Below the pieces are notes generated by a model that had not been told where the DNA came from, made no database searches, and worked only from the letters and a program-made list of their open reading frames with translations. Positions 34,450 through 46,036 of a stretch of 64,000 nt of DNA are shown piece after piece. Source of the DNA: Typhlomys cinereus. Lineage: Eukaryota; Chordata; Mammalia; Rodentia; Platacanthomyidae. The stretch is taken from the NCBI GenBank assembly GCA_023101885.1, contig JALPQD010000075.1, positions 3,216,930-3,280,929 of the forward strand, given 5' to 3'. The translations under genes were made by a program, and so were the position numbers. Position 1 is the stretch's first letter; the number at the start of each line of letters is the position of its first letter.

Positions 34450-34745
34450 TGGGTTTTTTTTGCGCATATGTATGTTTACATGTGGGTGAGTATGCATGTG
34501 TATATGCAAGAGGGCACTTGGGTGTATGTGCTTTTGGAGGGCCCAAAGGTGACAAGCAACATCAGGAATTTGGTGGATGTCTCTACATCCTTATTCCTTT
34601 GCTCTGGGGTTTCCTTGACTTCGTCTTCCAGGACCAGAGTTGCAGGCTCTATCTGCCCAGCACTTTTATGTGGGATCTGGGGATCCAAAGTCAGGTCCTT
34701 TTGCTTTCGAGGCAAAGTGTTTAACCTCTAAGCTATTTCCCTAAA
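34450..34745 (-). mobile_element. B2-superfamily SINE, antisense
   Basis: GAGGGCCCAAAGGTGACAAG, CTTCCAGGACCAGAGTTGCA, GGGATCCAAAGTCAGGTCCT and a diverged reversed head ending in CTAAGCTATTTCCCTA. Confidence 0.75.
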
Positions 34746-34749
34746 ACTC

Positions 34750-34905
34750 AATTATTTTTAATATGTATGTATTATTTTTATGTATGTATATGATATGTAA
34801 TGTATTGCATGTAATATGTTATGTTATATGTTGTGATATAATATATTACAGTATATGGAGTATTATGTATGTATATGATATGTAATATAATATTATAATA
34901 TGTAT
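34750..34905. repeat. AT-rich (TATG/TAATA)n low-complexity DNA
   Basis: Alternating ATGTATGTAT and ATAATAT units. It sits between two SINEs. Confidence 0.8.
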
Positions 34906-35010
34906 GTATTATTTTTATGTAGCCGAGGCTGCCCTCAACTCTGGGTCCTCCTGCCTCAGCCAACCGGTGCTGGGATTATAAGCATCCGACACCACCTCTG
35001 GCTCCTGGTT
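34906..35010 (-). mobile_element. B1 SINE, antisense
   Basis: GTAGCCGAGGCTGCCCTCAA, GGGTCCTCCTGCCTCAGCCA and GGTGCTGGGATTATAAGCAT are reversed B1 marks. Confidence 0.75.
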
Positions 35011-35180
35011 AATGAATTTTAATGGCTGTGTTGTTTTCCATCTCATTGTTGGGTAATTAAATGAGTTTTTGATCTTTGCTGTCATAATGAATGCTTCTGT
35101 GTACATATTTGCTATATTCTCCTTATTTCCCTAAAATAATTTCCTTGCCTAGAATTGCTGAAGCAAATGAAATGTGTACC

Positions 35181-35240
35181 TCTCTCTCTCTTCCTCCTCC
35201 TCCTCCTCCTCCTCCTCCTCCTTCTCCTCCTCCTTTATCT
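35181..35240. repeat. (TCC)n trinucleotide repeat
   Basis: About 15 CTC/TCC units, slightly degenerate. Confidence 0.93.
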
Positions 35241-35486
35241 GTTCACCTTCCTCCTCAGGCAACCGGCCACTCTGACTGGTCAGTGTCTCTGCCGGTCACC
35301 ACAGCTCTGCAGTTCCCACTGCTTTTTTCCTCCTGTTACTACCACTGTGGTGCTAAAAGCAGGCGAGAAAGACCATTCCAGAAAAACTTTCTATTGGTCT
35401 TAATGTTGCAACACCAGCAGCCTGGAAAGTCCTTATTTTCAAAGTTTTTGATGCATATTGATAAATACCCCCAAAGAGTTGTCTAA

Positions 35487-35690
35487 TGGGGGCTGGAAGA
35501 ATGGCTATGGGTAAAGTACTTTTCTTGCAAGCATGTAGACATGACTTAGGATCACAAGAACCACTGAAAACCTGCCTGTAACCCCAGCCCTGAGGAAACA
35601 GAGACAGGAGGGTCCCTGAGCTATTGATAGCCACATGTGCACACACCACACAAACACATGCATAAAACACACTTCTTCCCACCAAATGAA
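35487..35690 (+). mobile_element. B2-superfamily SINE, diverged
   Basis: Head GGGGGCTGGAAGAATGGCTA, then TTGCAAGCATGTAGACATGA and AACCCCAGCCCTGAGGAAAC, with a short CA tail. Confidence 0.6.
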
Positions 35691-35739
35691 AGAACATGGG
35701 TTCCACTCTATCATATGTCACCATGTAGGGTATGCTAAT

Positions 35740-36035
35740 ACAGTCAGCCCTTCATAGCTCTGGGCTCTCCATGCATGGAATCTACTAGACGTGTTTGAAA
35801 TAACGTGTTTCTGTGGCATGTCCAGATATGTTATTGTTATTCACTAAACAATCTACTCAAATAGCTATTTTATAGTGTTTGCATTGTATTAAAAGTGACC
35901 TAGATAATATTTAAAGCATGTAGAAGGATTCAAGTAGGTTTTATATAAATATTGTGTTTTATACAAAGGCCTTGAGTACAAAGTCTGTGGGTTTGGCATC
36001 TGGGGAGGTCTTGGAATTGTAGATATCAAGTGAGC
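35740..36035. mobile_element. Tigger/pogo-like DNA transposon remnant
   Basis: Begins CAGTCAGCCCTTCATAGCTC, followed by TCCATGCATGGAATC, GTTTGCATTGTATTA and GGCCTTGAGTACAAAGTCTG. This is the order seen in nonautonomous Tigger-type elements of mammals. Old, with no coding capacity. Confidence 0.55.
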
Positions 36036-37285
36036 AATAGCTGTATTTAAGATACCTTGGCTTATGGGCTGAAACAGTTATAGGTTAAGGTGTAATTTCG
36101 AACCGAAGTCCCTAGAAAGGGGATTATAAAGGCCAAAGGTCAAGGCAAAGACATGGCTACATCCCTGCTTCAAGCTCAGAGCTGCTTCTGAGCACTATAT
36201 GTCCTGCATTGCTCTGTGTTTGGCAATGAAAAGACTCCTTAATAAACAGTCAAAAAGATGCCTTAATAAAAATATATATGTCTGTGTATGACTGACTGGT
36301 ATATGCATATGCATGTGCATGTATACTAATTTTGATAAAATATGGGTGTATTTATATACACTCATGTGCATCTACCTCCCCACAAACATTTGAAACTATA
36401 AACCGCTCGCTCACAGGCAGCCCAGTTATGCGTCGCCTATAAACCAGAATGTTAACATTGATGATGGAAAGGAAATAGAGTTGCAGAAAAATCTTCATTT
36501 TCTTCTTTGTACTTTCAGATATCTTCAAATTTTCTACCGTGATCATCCATTGCTTTGGAAAACATCTACTATCACCCCAAACAATAGGTATGTATGACTT
36601 TTTTTTTCCTTTTGAGCATAAACTTTCCATGTTGTATGTATGTTCGAGATGTGCGGTGTGGTATTAAGGGATCCATCTACATGGTTGTGATATTTTTCTT
36701 CCAAAGCAAACAAAAACCATGCTGGTGTTCCCTGTATTGTTTGTCCCTTCAGGCACACCCGCACCCCAAAAGGCCCTCAGATTTGAACACCGGTGTGGAG
36801 AATTGAGGCCCATATAACAGAAAGTCCAAATACTGGAATCATTTGCCACCAATCATCTCGAGCAAAGCTCTGGGCACCAGTGCCCTCATCATTAAATAAG
36901 AAACAGAGTGGTGTTAGCATCCAACTCACTTTGGCGGTTCAGAACTAGATCTGAATGGTTGGGATGTCTGTAATGGGAAGAAAAGCATAAATTGCCATGG
37001 GAATGAGAACAGAAATCTTCCAGTCATGTGCAACGTAGTTGGTGTGTAAGGACCAGACACCAATAACAACCCTTCGTAATCTTAAGTTACACTTTTTAAT
37101 TCTTCTTTATCATTTTTATTCTTCCATATTCAACTTTCAAGTGGCTCTCTTTTTAAAGACCATCAAAATTAGTTTGGTAGTAAACTTAAATTTGATAAGT
37201 ATTTGCTTCATGAAATGAAAGGAAAGTAGGATTTGGTCTGTGTACCCCATCCCCCCAGAAAGAACCCAGGTCTCTAGCTGGCTGG
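36036..37285. other. Intergenic, nothing recognised
   Basis: AT-rich, and no gene or confident repeat was seen. Confidence 0.4.
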
Positions 37286-37289
37286 GGAG

Positions 37290-37530
37290 AGGGATGTGAT
37301 GGTCAGGTCTCCGGTCTGCTGGGAGGAAGTGTCTAGGTTAGGGCTGGCCTCTAGGCACGCCCATGAGATTGTCTGGGTTGCTTTAACTGAGATGGGAAGA
37401 CCCAGCCCGCGGTGTCATGGACTCTTCCGGGGCCGGAGGATAAGGATGGAGAGAGAGCTAGCTGAGCAGAGGCAGGCAAGCAGGCAAGAACTGGGTCTCT
37501 CTCTGCTCTTGACCTGGACAGTTGTTTTAT
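37290..37530 (+). mobile_element. MaLR-type LTR fragment
   Basis: CTCTAGGCACGCCCATGAGA, GTCTGGGTTGCTTTAACTGA and GATGGGAAGACCCAGCCC match the middle of the LTR class seen at 16.7 and 31.9 kb. Confidence 0.5.
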
Positions 37531-37559
37531 AGAAGTGGATCCTTGCTTTGGCACTCCAC

Positions 37560-38640
37560 CCTTTAGCTCCTTTCTTCTAAAAGATTTGCATTCTTATGGG
37601 TGGGAGCCTTCTCTGAGGATCTTGCCCTAGGGCCTCTCCTATTATTCAAATTGAGAGCAGGCTTTGATTTACAAATGGAGCTAATCTCTTTAACAGCCAT
37701 TTTGTACTCTTTCTTCCTGGTTCAACTCTTTAAGTTTGGCATTGTATTTTTCATCATTAGATCTCCCAGTGTTTTCTTCTTCCTGCCTGATTCTTTGCTC
37801 TTTTTCATAATTTTGAAGACAACTAAAAAGTAGCCATATCACATTGTCAAGACTACACTGCTTTGAAATTTCCTCCACCAAGCACTCCAGTTTAACTCAG
37901 GCAAGCTTTCAGGACAAGGGCAAAACTTCACCAAACTCTCGGCCAACACATGGCTCCATGTGTCACTCCTCCAGTTGCAAACACAGTCTCTGTTCCCCTC
38001 TGGACCATCGCAAGCTGGGCTTCCAGTGCCTGCATCTCTCACAGCATTGCTCTCCTCAGAACTCTCACGAGAAAGGCCCATTTGGCCTCCTCGCCAAGAT
38101 GTAAAGACTTTCCTAGACCAAAGTCCCAAAGTTCTCCATATTTCTCCCAACAAATAGCTTCAAAGGCATACTAGCCACATCACAGCACTGGCCATACTGC
38201 TGGGTACCAACTTCTCTCAGCTTCACAAACAGCTTCACGTTATTCCCAACATTACCCCAATATCCGTACCAATTTTTGTAATGGTTACTCTTAACTATTG
38301 CTGTGAGAGAACACACAAAGTCAATTAACTTCAGGGAAAAAAGGAGGTTTATTCAGCTTAAGGTTCCACAGGGGAGTCAGTTTCTCATTGCAGAGGCAGC
38401 ATGGCTGGCTGGCCAAAGCTGAAGGAATTTAAGTCACCACAGACATCTTGGAAGCTGAGAGCTGCAGACTGCTTGCTGCAAAGGCAGACTTCTCTTGGAG
38501 GTAGGGTGGAGCTTATTCACCTCAAGGTACACCCCTTGTGACTGCCTTCCTCCAGCAAATCCACCTCTCAAGGTGCCATGACCTTGCCAAACACATGAGA
38601 CTGTGGGGGACACATTTCAAACCATGACAGAGATGGATCT
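37560..38640 (-). mobile_element. MaLR LTR plus noncoding internal region, antisense
   Basis: The right part (about 38,270-38,640) is an antisense LTR with GAGGTTTATTCAGCTTAAGG and CACATTTCAAACCATGACAG. Directly left is CAATATCCGTACCAATTTTT preceded by a C-rich region with GCCACATCACAGCACTGGCC, which resembles the noncoding internal sequence of mammalian MaLR elements. It lies immediately before the interferon-like block. Confidence 0.55.
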
Positions 38641-39004
38641 GTACCTTAGTGACCCCTGGATCTGTTGACTCCAGAGCATGTGACACATCAGGAATTGGAG
38701 TCCAGGAGCACATAGTCCTCTCTCTCATCAACCAAATAGTTTGTCTCTTGCATTAGTTGATATTCATAATAATCACACTGCAATCATGTTCCTTTGGATT
38801 CACAGTTCCAAATACAATGGAAGCTGCAGGTGAAGTGCACTGTGAAGAACAAGAGAAAATGAAGCTGAAAATGGTGGCGAAGAAGGACCGAGACCCTTGA
38901 GATTCAGCCTTCCTTTGTGACAAATTTTTAAGAACAGAAACATCCACAAACAGAAGGAGCAAAGAAATGCATATTTTATTTAAAAATAATTATGGTTCAG
39001 GAAA

Positions 39005-39365
39005 AGGCTGTGTTGCGGTTACTCTAAACAGTTCATAGTGCAGTTTGGGAGGAAGTTCACATCACCACCAAGGGACTCAGGAAACTGGTCAGTCTATATC
39101 CACGGACAGCTGAGAATGTAACAGACTTCCCTTGCCAGATAGAATGTCTGACCTAATATGACTAAGCATGACATTTGACTTTAACCAGTTTCCTTCTTTT
39201 TATCCACACGCCTAAGCAATGATCCTACCCACCAGGAGTTGGGATTCAACAACAACCAGACAATGTTCTTCAGGCTTGCTCAAGATTTAACCCAATTGCA
39301 AATTCTTTACAAATGTGTCCAGAACACTAGCCATCAAGGGTCAAGTTAACATCAGTAACCAGTTA
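39005..39365 (-). mobile_element. MaLR-type LTR, antisense, inside the interferon repeat unit
   Basis: GTTCACATCACCACCAAGGG, CAATTGCAAATTCTTTACAA and CATCAAGGGTCAAGTTAACA follow the LTR order seen at 29.1 kb. A related LTR sits at the same place in the unit around B (about 50.5-51.0 kb), so it was present before the duplication. Confidence 0.6.
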
Positions 39366-40055
39366 ACAGAGGCTGTGACTCATGTTGGCATAGTTTGGGT
39401 GTGTGGAAATATCACCCACAGAATATTAAAGTATAAGGATTTCCACAAATGGTTATTTCCTCACTAGAATATGTTTCATTTTTCTTACACTGATGTTCAT
39501 CAAAACAGAGACTTGGATAAAAGACAGTGTATCTGTTTACATAGAAACCATTGCTGGAAAGCTTTCAGTGCAGTGCCACTCACCTCCGCTGTGTGTGTCA
39601 GGAACTGCTGGACCTTTAAGAAAGGACTTCACTTATGTTCTAAGCCACACTAATTCTGGTTGGAATTGTGCTGCTGTCATGATTATTATAATGATCAAAT
39701 ATGATTCCAAAGTAACTAATTTCAACCTTCAGAAAGATGGACATACTGCTCTTTTAAAAAGAGATTAGGAGGGCAAAAATCTGAATTTTGTCAGCAGGAA
39801 GAGAACAGCAGAAAAAAAACAAAAACTAATACATGAAAAGAATTGATCAACATAAGGAAAAGCTAAAAGGAAACTGATATCACAGCTGGAACTGCAGGCT
39901 TTCAATTCTGTACCACAGCTACTGAAGCTAATACCACTACATCTGGTGTATTGAATCCTGGTTCTGTGGGACACAAACCAGGAAGTTGAGACTGACTCAC
40001 TGCAGAGCTGAGCTCCCCTGATGCCTATGGGCTGTTGTCCAATTGCTGAATTTCA

Positions 40056-40520
40056 ATGGTCCCTCTGGCAGGAGAGATGGTCTGCCCTCCATGTCTGCTG
40101 AAGTGACTCAGTCTTATCTTGGAGCCTGAATTTGCCACAGGAAAACCTTGCTGCTTTTTACACAGCTGAGAAGAATCCCCTCTCATAATTACCTGCCTGT
40201 CAGAACTGATTTCAAATGTCCCTGGCTGAGAGGGAGCATCCTGCCAGTGGACCAGCAGGCACCTTATTCTACTGAGAGGAGCTCCAGCAGGTCTTCAGCT
40301 CCTCACCACAAAGGCAGACCGTGCTGCTGTGGAGCAGAAGGTTCTCTCAAGACTGCTCTCCAGTCTTGCTGTGTGCCCAGAAAAAGTTGAATCAAACAGC
40401 AAAGGAAGATCTTTTCTCTTCCACTTTGTCCATTCCTATGTGAAAATATTTCTCCCTTGTTCCTAGTGGTTGTAAGGGAAGAATCTACGGTGTCCTTTTC
40501 CTCATTACTAGTGCCACAAG
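40056..40520 (+). pseudogene. Type I interferon-like pseudogene, copy A
   Basis: An ATG at 40,056 lines up with the B start (ATGGTCCCT). The copy then loses about 12 bases of the signal-peptide region and meets a TGA within about 17 codons. Downstream, CAGAACTGATTTCAAATGTC followed by CCTGGCTGAGAGGGAG is almost identical to B; notably A has TGG where B has the disabling TGA. The last third has lost the stretch between the YFRR and WEVVR parts, keeping only degenerate TACTAGTGCCACAAG. The protein family (secreted helical cytokine acting through IFNAR) follows from alignment with B. This copy cannot make it. Confidence 0.75.
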
Positions 40521-41503
40521 AATAATTGTGAGGGACAGAAGAAGCTCTAGGGAGGAATCTCCTCGAGCAAAAACAGCAGTGATTTCCAAACTCAAAGCAG
40601 AATCATCAGAACTGTTTCCACAACAGTTGGAAACATGTGAATCCAAAACAAACCCCAGAGGTGATTTCAATCTATTCTTATACTCACACACTAAGATGAT
40701 GACCAGTTTTGCTCATATGAAAAATGAAACAAAAAATAACCTTGTTCTGGAGGATAGTGGCAGTTATTTTACTTAATGAAACATGTAATAAAAATAATTT
40801 TACAGACAAATTATTTCATTATATTTGGCTCTCATTATCAACATGCAACAAATAAATGATTTTCTTAGGTTTGATACGAATTCAGTAAGTTGGGAGCAGC
40901 TGAAGAGTTTCTTAAATTTGAAAGTAACTTACAATAATTTCTCAGTTTTTTCTCATCGAGTAAGGCATTGGTCCCAAGGGTGGCAAAATTAGTACTTGGC
41001 ATTTAGAAAAAGTTATAGACCTCAACTTTATCTGGCAAACCAAAGGCACATGTAGATTTTCAAATTGTCATTCTGTGTATCCTGTAAGTAACAGTAAGCT
41101 TGAATTCTTCAAAGTGGATGAAAGATCAGGCAAGAAACCTGTAACACATAGATGGCTGTGGTTGTGAAGCTCCCCACGTTGTGCAGACCTCAGTCACATC
41201 AGCACAGGAGAACACTACACATGAGTGGGCCTCCATTCACTGCCTTTACTTGTTTTTGTGTTTTATTATCATGAATGCTCTAAGTGTTGGAGAACTCTAA
41301 TAAATTTTGCACATCTGGCATTTGCTAATGTTATTCCACAATCCTTTATGTGACAATTATTAAAGTGAGAAGAATATTGAATATCTCAACAAAAATATTG
41401 ACTATCACAATGATTACAGACCTCACAGCATGGTTACTTTTTTAGTGATGCAAGAAAGAAGAGTTGTTAATTGCTGAAAACAAATGTTAAGGAAATAATT
41501 ATT

Positions 41504-42670
41504 TTTTTTCACTTTTATAATTGAGATTTATTGGTTGAGGATCAGTCCACAGACATTTTAATTCGTACACAACTCTTAATACATGTAGTGAAAAATCTAA
41601 AAAGCCACACATCGTGTTTCACAAAACACTTATTCCAAGGATGTCCGGATTCCACCTCGGAGACCATTTTCCATCGAGCGCTGATGGTCCCGACTCCGCC
41701 CATTCATCCTCCTCATCACATGTATTACTCAGGGGTTGGTTTGTTCACAGCACGTCAGCAACATGACTAGGAAAACCGCACCACGACCAGAGAGATGTCA
41801 CACAGGGCAGTTCTGACTGGCAGCCGGCAAGGAGTGGTTTCTTTAGGAAACAGCTCTACTAGAAAACACGGGACTAGACAGATGAAAATACCCAGGACAC
41901 AACTGCACAACTGAGAAGCCCACTGCCGCCCAGAACGCTTTGTATTGCAGGATAGAAAACTAACCCACAACGGAATGTTGCACTGACACCAAGACAGTCG
42001 CAGCTGCCTCGATTCAGTGCCCATTATTTTCTGGTTGTACCAAAAAATAAACAACCAGGCAATGATTTCACCTCTTAAAAAAAACCATTTACACTTAAAA
42101 AATGGGATGAGGTGGGATTCCCTCCTTTTTAAAAATGTTTCTAGAGCTACTAAAAAACTCGCATTTACAAAATAGTCGATAAAAATATTCCTCTGGATTG
42201 TACAAGAAGGGAGACAGGGACCACTGCGGACACAGCGTGGGATTAGTCAGATTTGGCTTCTTTCTTGTCCTCATCATCGGAGGCCGTGCTCTCCTCGGTT
42301 TTGGTCTCTCGTTTTCTGCACACAGATCCTCTTTAGTGTCTGGGTCGGTCACTGCAGCCTGCTTTCCCTTCGCTCCTCGCTTCCCTTTTGGCTTGTACTT
42401 TTTTGTCTGAAGATTTATCCTTTCCCGCGGCCTTTTTCAGCTTCGATTCCACTTTGGCGGGAGCGGGTTTGGCCGACAACCGCGCCGATCTGCGCTTGGG
42501 CTCCTCCTTGGCGCCGTCCGCGGAGCGACCTTCCTCTTGGGCATCATGGCTGCGCGTGCGATGCTGCGGGCCGTCACGAAGATGCACTCGCCCCGCTGGC
42601 TCCCGCGCCCGAACTGCTGCGACCCGCGGGCGGGGACGGTGGGAGAACCGGATGAACCGGATTGGGGCCC
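41504..42670 (-). pseudogene. HMGN1: HMGN1 processed pseudogene
   Basis: An intronless, antisense copy of the nucleosome-binding protein HMGN1. Its coding homology is 42,544 down to 42,243: ATGCCCAAGAGGAAGGT, then KEEPKRRSARLSAKPAPAKV, DKSSDKKVQAK, TKEDL and a final KSD-stop. A one-base loss after the first six codons and a one-base gain in the KGKRGAKGK region shift the frame. The poly(A) tail (T run at 41,502-41,509) and AATAAA (complement at 41,525-41,530) are at the left. AAGGAAATAATTATT (41,489-41,503) and AAGGGAATAATTATT (42,671-42,685) are the target-site duplications, with one mismatch. This is L1-mediated retroposition into the interferon block. Confidence 0.93.
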
Positions 42671-42999
42671 AAGGGAATAATTATTATGACACTTTTATTA
42701 CTTCAATAGTTTTCATGTATTTCAGTAAGAAACAACCTTCATGAATTTCATAGATTATGAAATTACAAGTGAATTTGATAGACTGCAGTTTCTATGAGTT
42801 TATAAGACAAAAATCATTCAGTGACTCAGACTGTGAAGCAATAGCTCTAATTTGGAATTTTTAGAGAAAAATTTTCAATTTAAATTTTAGCTTATTAACT
42901 CAGTACAAAATATTCATTGAGGAAAACAATTTCGTGTTAATTTTTACCGAGATACTTGTACCATACATAAATATACATTGTATATATGCTTTACAATAC

Positions 43000-43165
43000 T
43001 GTGGGGGAGGGGGGGAGAGTAATGGTTCTGGGGTAAAGCCTTTGTTTGCAAGCTAAAGGACGTGAGTTTTCATCCTAGATTCCCCCTTAAAAGCCTTGGT
43101 CTGTACTGGGAGACGGAAAAATCTGAGATCTGTCCAAAGTCACCTTTGGGCCTCCACAGGCAGAA
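43000..43165 (+). mobile_element. B2-superfamily SINE, diverged
   Basis: GGTTCTGGGGTAAAGCCTTT, GCAAGCTAAAGGACGTGAGT and CTTTGGGCCTCCACAGGCAG match the SINE body order. Confidence 0.6.
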
Positions 43166-43169
43166 GTAA

Positions 43170-44420
43170 AAGAAATACTATGGAGATGGAAACAAAGGAA
43201 CCTTTTATATAAGAGAAGAGGAAATATAAACTAGTTGAGCGACATAACTCTAAATCATCGTTGAATATATAAAGAAACTAAAAGAAACAATCGAAGGAAA
43301 AGAATGAAATGTGTATGTTTAGGTTCCAGTTTGAAAAGCATGAAAAACAAATGTCTTCCTAGAATAGGAGATGTAGGGTCAGGAGCACAACCCCCTGAAT
43401 GGCCAACTGGAAATGGAAGCTCCGCAGAGGCCCCGCCCTGTGCTTCCTGCTGCTCTCTTGGTTTCATTTTGGCTTTAGGATTTCACTGCAAACATAACAA
43501 GAAGTATAGTGAACAGAGACAAAAGACAGAGAAAGCTGCAAAACAGCAAATGATCTGCGCAGCACGCACGTCATGAAACTGTTAGCAGGAGCAGTAACAG
43601 ACCACAGTGGACGTCTAAAGATATGTGCACATTAGTCTACATAGTTATAAAACTTCCTCAGAAGAATTTCACAGGAAAGAACTTACCCAAAAGTAACCTA
43701 AAAATGAACGAACCATCGTTACTTATAAAGTATAAGAAAATCCAGTGAAATTCCGGAGTAAAGGAGATTGAACCAGTACCACAGAAATGTGGAGAACAAC
43801 TCGTGAAGTCTGTCTTGCAGTGAGGAGAAGCTGTCAGACCCACACATTCTCTGCGTGGAAGAATGAATTCCACTTGAGGGTGTCCATAAGCCTGTCCCTT
43901 TCCAGACTGGATATAAAGCTTTATACAATTTGCGTTTCACAGTCAAGATAAAAATTAAAATTTCCACGACGTCCTGCGGATCCACACGCCCAAATCATTT
44001 CTGCAGCAGCGTCTTGAAGTTGTTCTCTGGAGAAAAGGAGCCGCTGAAGAATCATGAAGCAGCCAGTGGGCGCCTCCCTCCAAGTCCTGCAGGACACCCC
44101 CAGCTCCAGCAGGTCCTCTGCTGAGCTGCACCCGCCAGTGCCTCTGCTCCTTCCCTGGCTCCGTGCTGAGGTGCCAGCCTCAGTGACTGAAATGCTTTTC
44201 AAGGCTCCTCTGCGCTGGCACCTCTTGCAATGAGGAAGAAAAGCATTCTGGGACGTTGACAGAACAGTAGCATTAGTCGTCGCATTAGTTTCAGAAACCC
44301 AGGAAGCAAAGGCTCAGCAGCCTGTGGAGGCGAAAAAGCTGCAGAAACCCAAAGCACCACAGTCTGATTTTTTTGCATGACTGTTACCTCAGGAATGATC
44401 AGTTCATAGGGTTTCAGGGA
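43170..44420. other. Spacer before interferon-like copy D
   Basis: No gene recognised. An antisense reading frame of 93 codons (43,921-44,202) has no homology I can name and no splice context, so I leave it out. Confidence 0.4.
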
Positions 44421-44481
44421 ACAGCTGTGCTCGCGCCCCCTGCACGCCGAAGACAGAATCGCTGCGGTTCTGAACTGTTCA

Positions 44482-44945
44482 ATGAATCTGCTGCTCAGCT
44501 GTCTGCATTATTGCCTCAGGAGTCCTTGGAGCTTCTTGCAGGTTCTTGTAGCTTCTGGGCTACTGGAAAACTTTGCAGCTACTCACATAGCTGGGAAGGA
44601 TCCTCAGCTTTGAAAGTCTGGGGGACAGACCCACAGCGTAGAAAAAGAATGTCATCGTGTGAGGAACACATAAGCCTCCTGTTTCTACCCACAGATGCTC
44701 CAACAAATCTTCCACGTGTTTAAGACACAGATGGACAGATTTCCTGCATGGGAGACGTCAGTCCAGGAATTTCTATAGAGACTGGATAAGTGTGCAGAAG
44801 ATGTCGAATTCACTCTTATCAATTGAAGTATGGATTTCTCATGAATGGTAATCTCTCTGGAGAAAAAAAAATGCATACAAGCCTGGAAGGTGGTCAGAGA
44901 AGAAATGAAAGACTCTTTTCCCTCACTACAAGTGCCACATGTTGA
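44482..44945 (+). pseudogene. Type I interferon-like pseudogene, copy D
   Basis: An ATG at 44,482 opens a leader-like MNLLLSCLHYCL. A CTCGCGCCCCCTGC motif upstream is shared with copy C. Recognisable pieces then lie in different frames: TLQLLT followed by a stop and LGRIL (helix A); MLQQIFHVFK with FPAWETSVQEFL (helix B/C region, 44,695-44,750); and AWKVVREEMKDSFPSLQVP (helix E, about 44,886-44,940). Several stops and frameshifts separate them. The 3' flank, with ACATGTGTGAACCCAAACCC and AAGAGGTGAT, matches that of copy A. Clearly dead. Confidence 0.75.
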
Positions 44946-45295
44946 GTGGCAAATACAGAATATCACTACACTAAGGGACCTCTGATAGCAATGTCTGTGT
45001 TGCTTCCAAAATCAAAGACAGAAATAGAAAGTCAGTTTCATCACCAGCTGAAACATGTGTGAACCCAAACCCAAGAGGTGATGCTCAAAGTATCTTGGAT
45101 ATTGTCCCAATAGACCTTAGCAAAATAGTGATTAGGGTGTGTTTGTTCTTTAGAATACTTTAGGGTACATTGAGTTCATATCAAGTGGGTATGTTGTGCT
45201 TGCTAAGTCAGCAATCTTTGTATTTGGCTCTTTGCCTTACTCTATTGAGACACTGAATGGGAACTTTAAGTGTTAGCTTAGCTTAGCTTAGTTGA

Positions 45296-45645
45296 TTGAC
45301 TTTGAGTGCTCTCTCACAGAAACAGTTAAGAGTAACCTTTGTATACTGTGAGCTGACCCAGCTAATCTTGACTCTCTTCAGTACCAAGGACTCATCTCTT
45401 CCTGGGCACTTGACCCTCCCAGAGAGATTTGACACTGGACTCTTCCAAGTGCTAAATGACTCAAAAGACTCTCTGATATAACAGGTGGGTCACAAGAGGC
45501 GCTCCCAGGGAGGAGGTCTGCTTAGAGTTTGAGAGGAATCACTTCCAAAGGATCACTGTCTGCTGGGAGAAGAAGAAATAAAGCCCTTTGTCTGAAGTTA
45601 GCCAGAGCAGAAATCATAAGAGGTAACTAATCCACAGTGAGCATC
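45296..45645 (+). pseudogene. Type I interferon-like pseudogene, copy E (5'-truncated, IFN-alpha-like)
   Basis: Starts within the middle of the protein: CELTQLILTLFSTKDSS, then LPERFDTGLFQVLNDSKDS, which aligns with the LFSTKDSSAAW...LNDLEA region of IFN-alpha. After a stop, a decayed helix D/E part remains: NHFQRITVCWEKKK, and AGCAGAAATCATAAGA, like the end of an AEIMR segment. The first half (signal and helix A) is missing. The 3' flank (CTGAGACAGGATCTCATTGC, then a TATC-like repeat) matches the flank of copy F. Confidence 0.8.
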
Positions 45646-46036
45646 TAAGTAGACAGAGGAAGGAAGGAGTGTGAAAGTCATGATGTAGCATGGAAAAATG
45701 GCTCTTAGGGACTGAGACAGGATCTCATTGCACAAGTGCTTTCCAGATGAAACATGCTGTTTTTACTCCAATTTTTTCAAGACTATTTTCAAGACTATTA
45801 AGATGTAAGTTTTCTAATCATTTCAATGCAAATCAATTTTATCATCTATCTATGTATCTATCTTTCTGTTTATCTGTTTATCCTCTGATCTGCATTGTCA
45901 TGTTCCTGACCTATGTAGCAGTTATCTATTTCCCTCTTCTGCTATTATCTAATAAATGTTTATAATTTTGAAATGACACTTGTTCACAAAGACTGTTGTA
46001 TGACTACATTGTGTGGCATACTTAGAAAGACAATAT

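Noticed and set aside
43921..44202. 93-codon antisense frame upstream of copy D
   Set aside because: No recognisable homology, no splice or promoter context, and the length is within chance for this composition.
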